Of a stretch of DNA of 7,496 bases, positions 6,021-7,496 are shown in pieces. Every line of letters starts with the position of its first letter. Position 1 is the stretch's first letter. The notes beneath the pieces were generated by a model that was not told where the DNA came from, searched no databases, and was given only the letters and a program-made list of their open reading frames with translations. The stretch spans positions 1 through 7,496 of the forward strand of contig JAJYMP010000309.1 of the NCBI GenBank assembly GCA_021786915.1. Reading direction: 5' to 3'. The stretch comes from Chloroflexota bacterium (GTDB lineage Bacteria > Chloroflexota > Limnocylindria > Limnocylindrales > CSP1-4). Made by a program: the position numbers and the translations under genes.

Positions 6021-6794
6021 ATGGGCCTCGTCAGGTGCCCGGACTGCGGGCACGACGTCTCCGACCTCGCTCCGGCCTGCATCAATTGCGGCCGTCCGAT
6101 CGCACAGCCTCAGATCCGACGCGACGCTCCTCCGGAGGCCTGCGAGGTCGTGCTGGAGCAGATCAGCCACGGTGGGATCTTTGGCGACCCCCTTTGGGCA
6201 CTTGTTGCTGAGGTGAAGACGCCCACGGGGATCGAAGAACTCGTCACGAGGGAATACCGCTCGAAGAATTCGTTAGCCGAGTACCAGGGGGAGCAGCGAA
6301 GCTACCAAGAGGCTCGGGTGGCCATCACGAACGAGCTCTTGCGCGACGGCTGGGAGCCGCTCCCGAGCGCCGCCGGGCCCGGAGGTCTCGCTCTGCCACG
6401 CTTCCGGCGGGGTGTTGCCGGCGGCATGCCCGTCGGCGCAGGTCGCGTGCCGCCCGTGGGCATCGGCGAGTTGCGCGCCGAGAGTCGAGATGAGCGGGGG
6501 CCGGCTGAGGCGAGTCCCGCTCAGGGACCTGGCCCATGTGGCAAGTGCGGTGGACACCGCGTTACCGCTCATCACCACCGCCCAGGCAATCCGATCTGGG
6601 CTGGTGGGTTTGCGGTCCTTGGCTCACTCGTCCTGTTCTATGTCGTCAACGCCGGGCCTAGCGACCCGGCAAGCGCGGCTGGTGGCGTTCTGGCGGCCGG
6701 GTTCCTCTTCTTCATGGCGTTGGTCAACGTCCCCCGACCTCTTCGCAAGACGCATGTCCGCAACGAGTGCGGAAACAACTGGCAGATGTCCTAG
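6021..6794 (+). CDS. Membrane protein with N-terminal zinc ribbon and a C-terminal zinc ribbon split by a transmembrane hairpin
   Basis: A 257-residue protein of unknown function. The start is ATG with AAGGGA seven bases upstream. Residues 6-26 are a zinc ribbon (C6, C9, C20, C23; C-P-D-C-G...C-I-N-C-G-R-P-I). About 41-122 form a small alpha/beta domain ending D-G-W-E-P-L and followed by R-F-R-R, a pattern I associate with short uncharacterised domains in Chloroflexota and Actinomycetota proteins. A Gly/Pro/Arg-rich linker leads to C173-x2-C176-G, then two hydrophobic helices (about 192-210 and 218-237), then R247-N-E-C250-G-N-N-W. That tail normally reads C-x2-C-G-x-x-W and would complete the second ribbon beneath the membrane. 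Here the first cysteine is Arg (CGC), one transition away from TGC, so the site has three cysteines. Both termini are predicted cytoplasmic. It may share a transcript with the gene at 6891. Confidence 0.82.
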   Translation: MGLVRCPDCGHDVSDLAPACINCGRPIAQPQIRRDAPPEACEVVLEQISHGGIFGDPLWALVAEVKTPTGIEELVTREYRSKNSLAEYQGEQRSYQEARVAITNELLRDGWEPLPSAAGPGGLALPRFRRGVAGGMPVGAGRVPPVGIGELRAESRDERGPAEASPAQGPGPCGKCGGHRVTAHHHRPGNPIWAGGFAVLGSLVLFYVVNAGPSDPASAAGGVLAAGFLFFMALVNVPRPLRKTHVRNECGNNWQMS

Positions 6795-6890
6795 GCCCCC
6801 CGGTCGGCGTCGCCTCTCAATTCCCGACGGCACATCGAGGTCGACGAAGTCCGCCGCACGAAGACCGATTACCCACTTGCAGAAGGTGCC

Positions 6891-7496
6891 ATGGAACTCG
6901 AGCAGCTGCTAAGCGACTACCTCGCAAAGGCCAGGAACGATATCCCTGCGCTCGACCCCTACATTGCGGAAGCCAGGGCGAATGGGAACATCCAGCCGCA
7001 GATCGACGAAGCGGTTCGTCAACGTCGCGAACTCGTCTCGGTCGGACCCGGGATCGTTCTGCCTATGCTCCGCCTGGTTCGCAACAAGTTGGCCGGAATG
7101 GGTCCGAACACCTACGGCGAGGACTTCAACGCCGCCTACTCGAAGGTGATCCTCATGAATGCCGAAGACGCCGTCGCCGCCATCGGCGTGGTGGCTCGTC
7201 CGGCGGTGCTGGCCGCCCTTGTCGATCCCTCGCCAGTCGTTCGGAGCCTGGCTACACCGCTCTTCGACGTCGCGGGGTTGGCCGAGACGAGCGACGTGGC
7301 GTCTCTGGAGCTGGCGCTCGACCGGGAATCGGACCCGTTCACGCGGATCGCAATCGGAGGTGCGCTGCTCAGGCTCGGCCGGTTGGCTGGCGGCGGCGCC
7401 CGGCGCACCGCCGCCCGTGAAGTAGGTAGATGGGCAGACGCGGTTGTGCCCGGCTGGGGGTCCGTAGCGCGCCGCGAGGGCACGGATCAGGAGGCC
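6891..7496 (+). CDS. Alpha-helical HEAT-like repeat protein, 3' end beyond the window
   Basis: An open frame of 202 codons runs from ATG 6891 to the last base with no stop, so the C-terminus is missing. AGAAGG lies four bases before the ATG. The frame is open back to the stop of the previous gene at 6792-6794, but no other ATG, GTG or TTG occurs there. The protein is almost wholly helical, with no signal peptide or membrane helix. Residues about 91-130 (containing D-P-S-P-V-V-R) and 134-163 (containing S-D-P-F-T-R followed by A-x-x-G-G-A-L-L-R-L-G) show the D-P-x-x-x-R turn and helix pairing of HEAT-like repeats; residues 1-90 may hold earlier, more divergent helical pairs. Such solenoids are binding scaffolds. 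It follows the zinc-ribbon gene by 96 bases on the same strand. The coding call is good; the HEAT assignment is moderate. Confidence 0.75.
   Translation, partial: MELEQLLSDYLAKARNDIPALDPYIAEARANGNIQPQIDEAVRQRRELVSVGPGIVLPMLRLVRNKLAGMGPNTYGEDFNAAYSKVILMNAEDAVAAIGVVARPAVLAALVDPSPVVRSLATPLFDVAGLAETSDVASLELALDRESDPFTRIAIGGALLRLGRLAGGGARRTAAREVGRWADAVVPGWGSVARREGTDQEA

Noticed and set aside
6412..6912. 166-codon plus-strand frame
   Set aside because: Overlaps the zinc-ribbon gene and the start of the HEAT-like gene out of frame; Ser/Arg/Pro-rich with no motif.

Overview
The window is GC-rich, bacterial and chromosome-like. It shows no insertion sequence, phage gene, CRISPR array, rRNA gene or convincing tRNA gene. 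GC-rich codon use, zinc-ribbon proteins anchored by one or two membrane helices, Pro/Thr/Ser linkers between secreted domains, and GTG/TTG starts recall Chloroflexota (for example environmental Limnocylindria-like lineages) or Actinomycetota. That placement is a low-certainty impression from protein style, because no marker gene is present.

Layout. Positions 1-346 hold no supportable gene and end in a perfect 12-bp hairpin eight bases before the first start codon. Two plus-strand genes follow, overlapping by four bases (GTGA): a zinc-ribbon, single-pass membrane protein with a duplicated outer domain (347-1366), and a large exported protein with a seven-blade RCC1-type propeller between an unrecognised N-terminal domain and a small C-terminal domain (1363-3927). 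Positions 3928-4431 are a weakly coding stretch between convergent genes. It contains overlapping small ORFs on both strands, including a minus-strand pair with an ATGA overlap and a perfect ribosome binding site. On the minus strand, 5274-4432 encodes an ankyrin, C2H2-like zinc finger and bacterial PH-like fusion from an RBS-supported TTG start. A 746-base divergent intergenic region separates it from 6021-6794 (plus), a membrane protein with an N-terminal zinc ribbon and a second, C-terminal zinc ribbon split by a transmembrane hairpin and lacking one expected cysteine. Finally, 6891 to the window end is an alpha-helical, HEAT-like solenoid gene cut by the window edge.

How the genes relate. 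The first two genes are very likely co-translated and both place domains outside the membrane, so an envelope complex is reasonable. The ankyrin fusion looks cytoplasmic. The last two genes share a strand and are 96 bases apart, so they may share a transcript. The common theme is protein-interaction scaffolds (RCC1 propeller, ankyrin, HEAT-like) next to zinc-binding knuckles. No enzyme is recognisable, so any joint function is inference.
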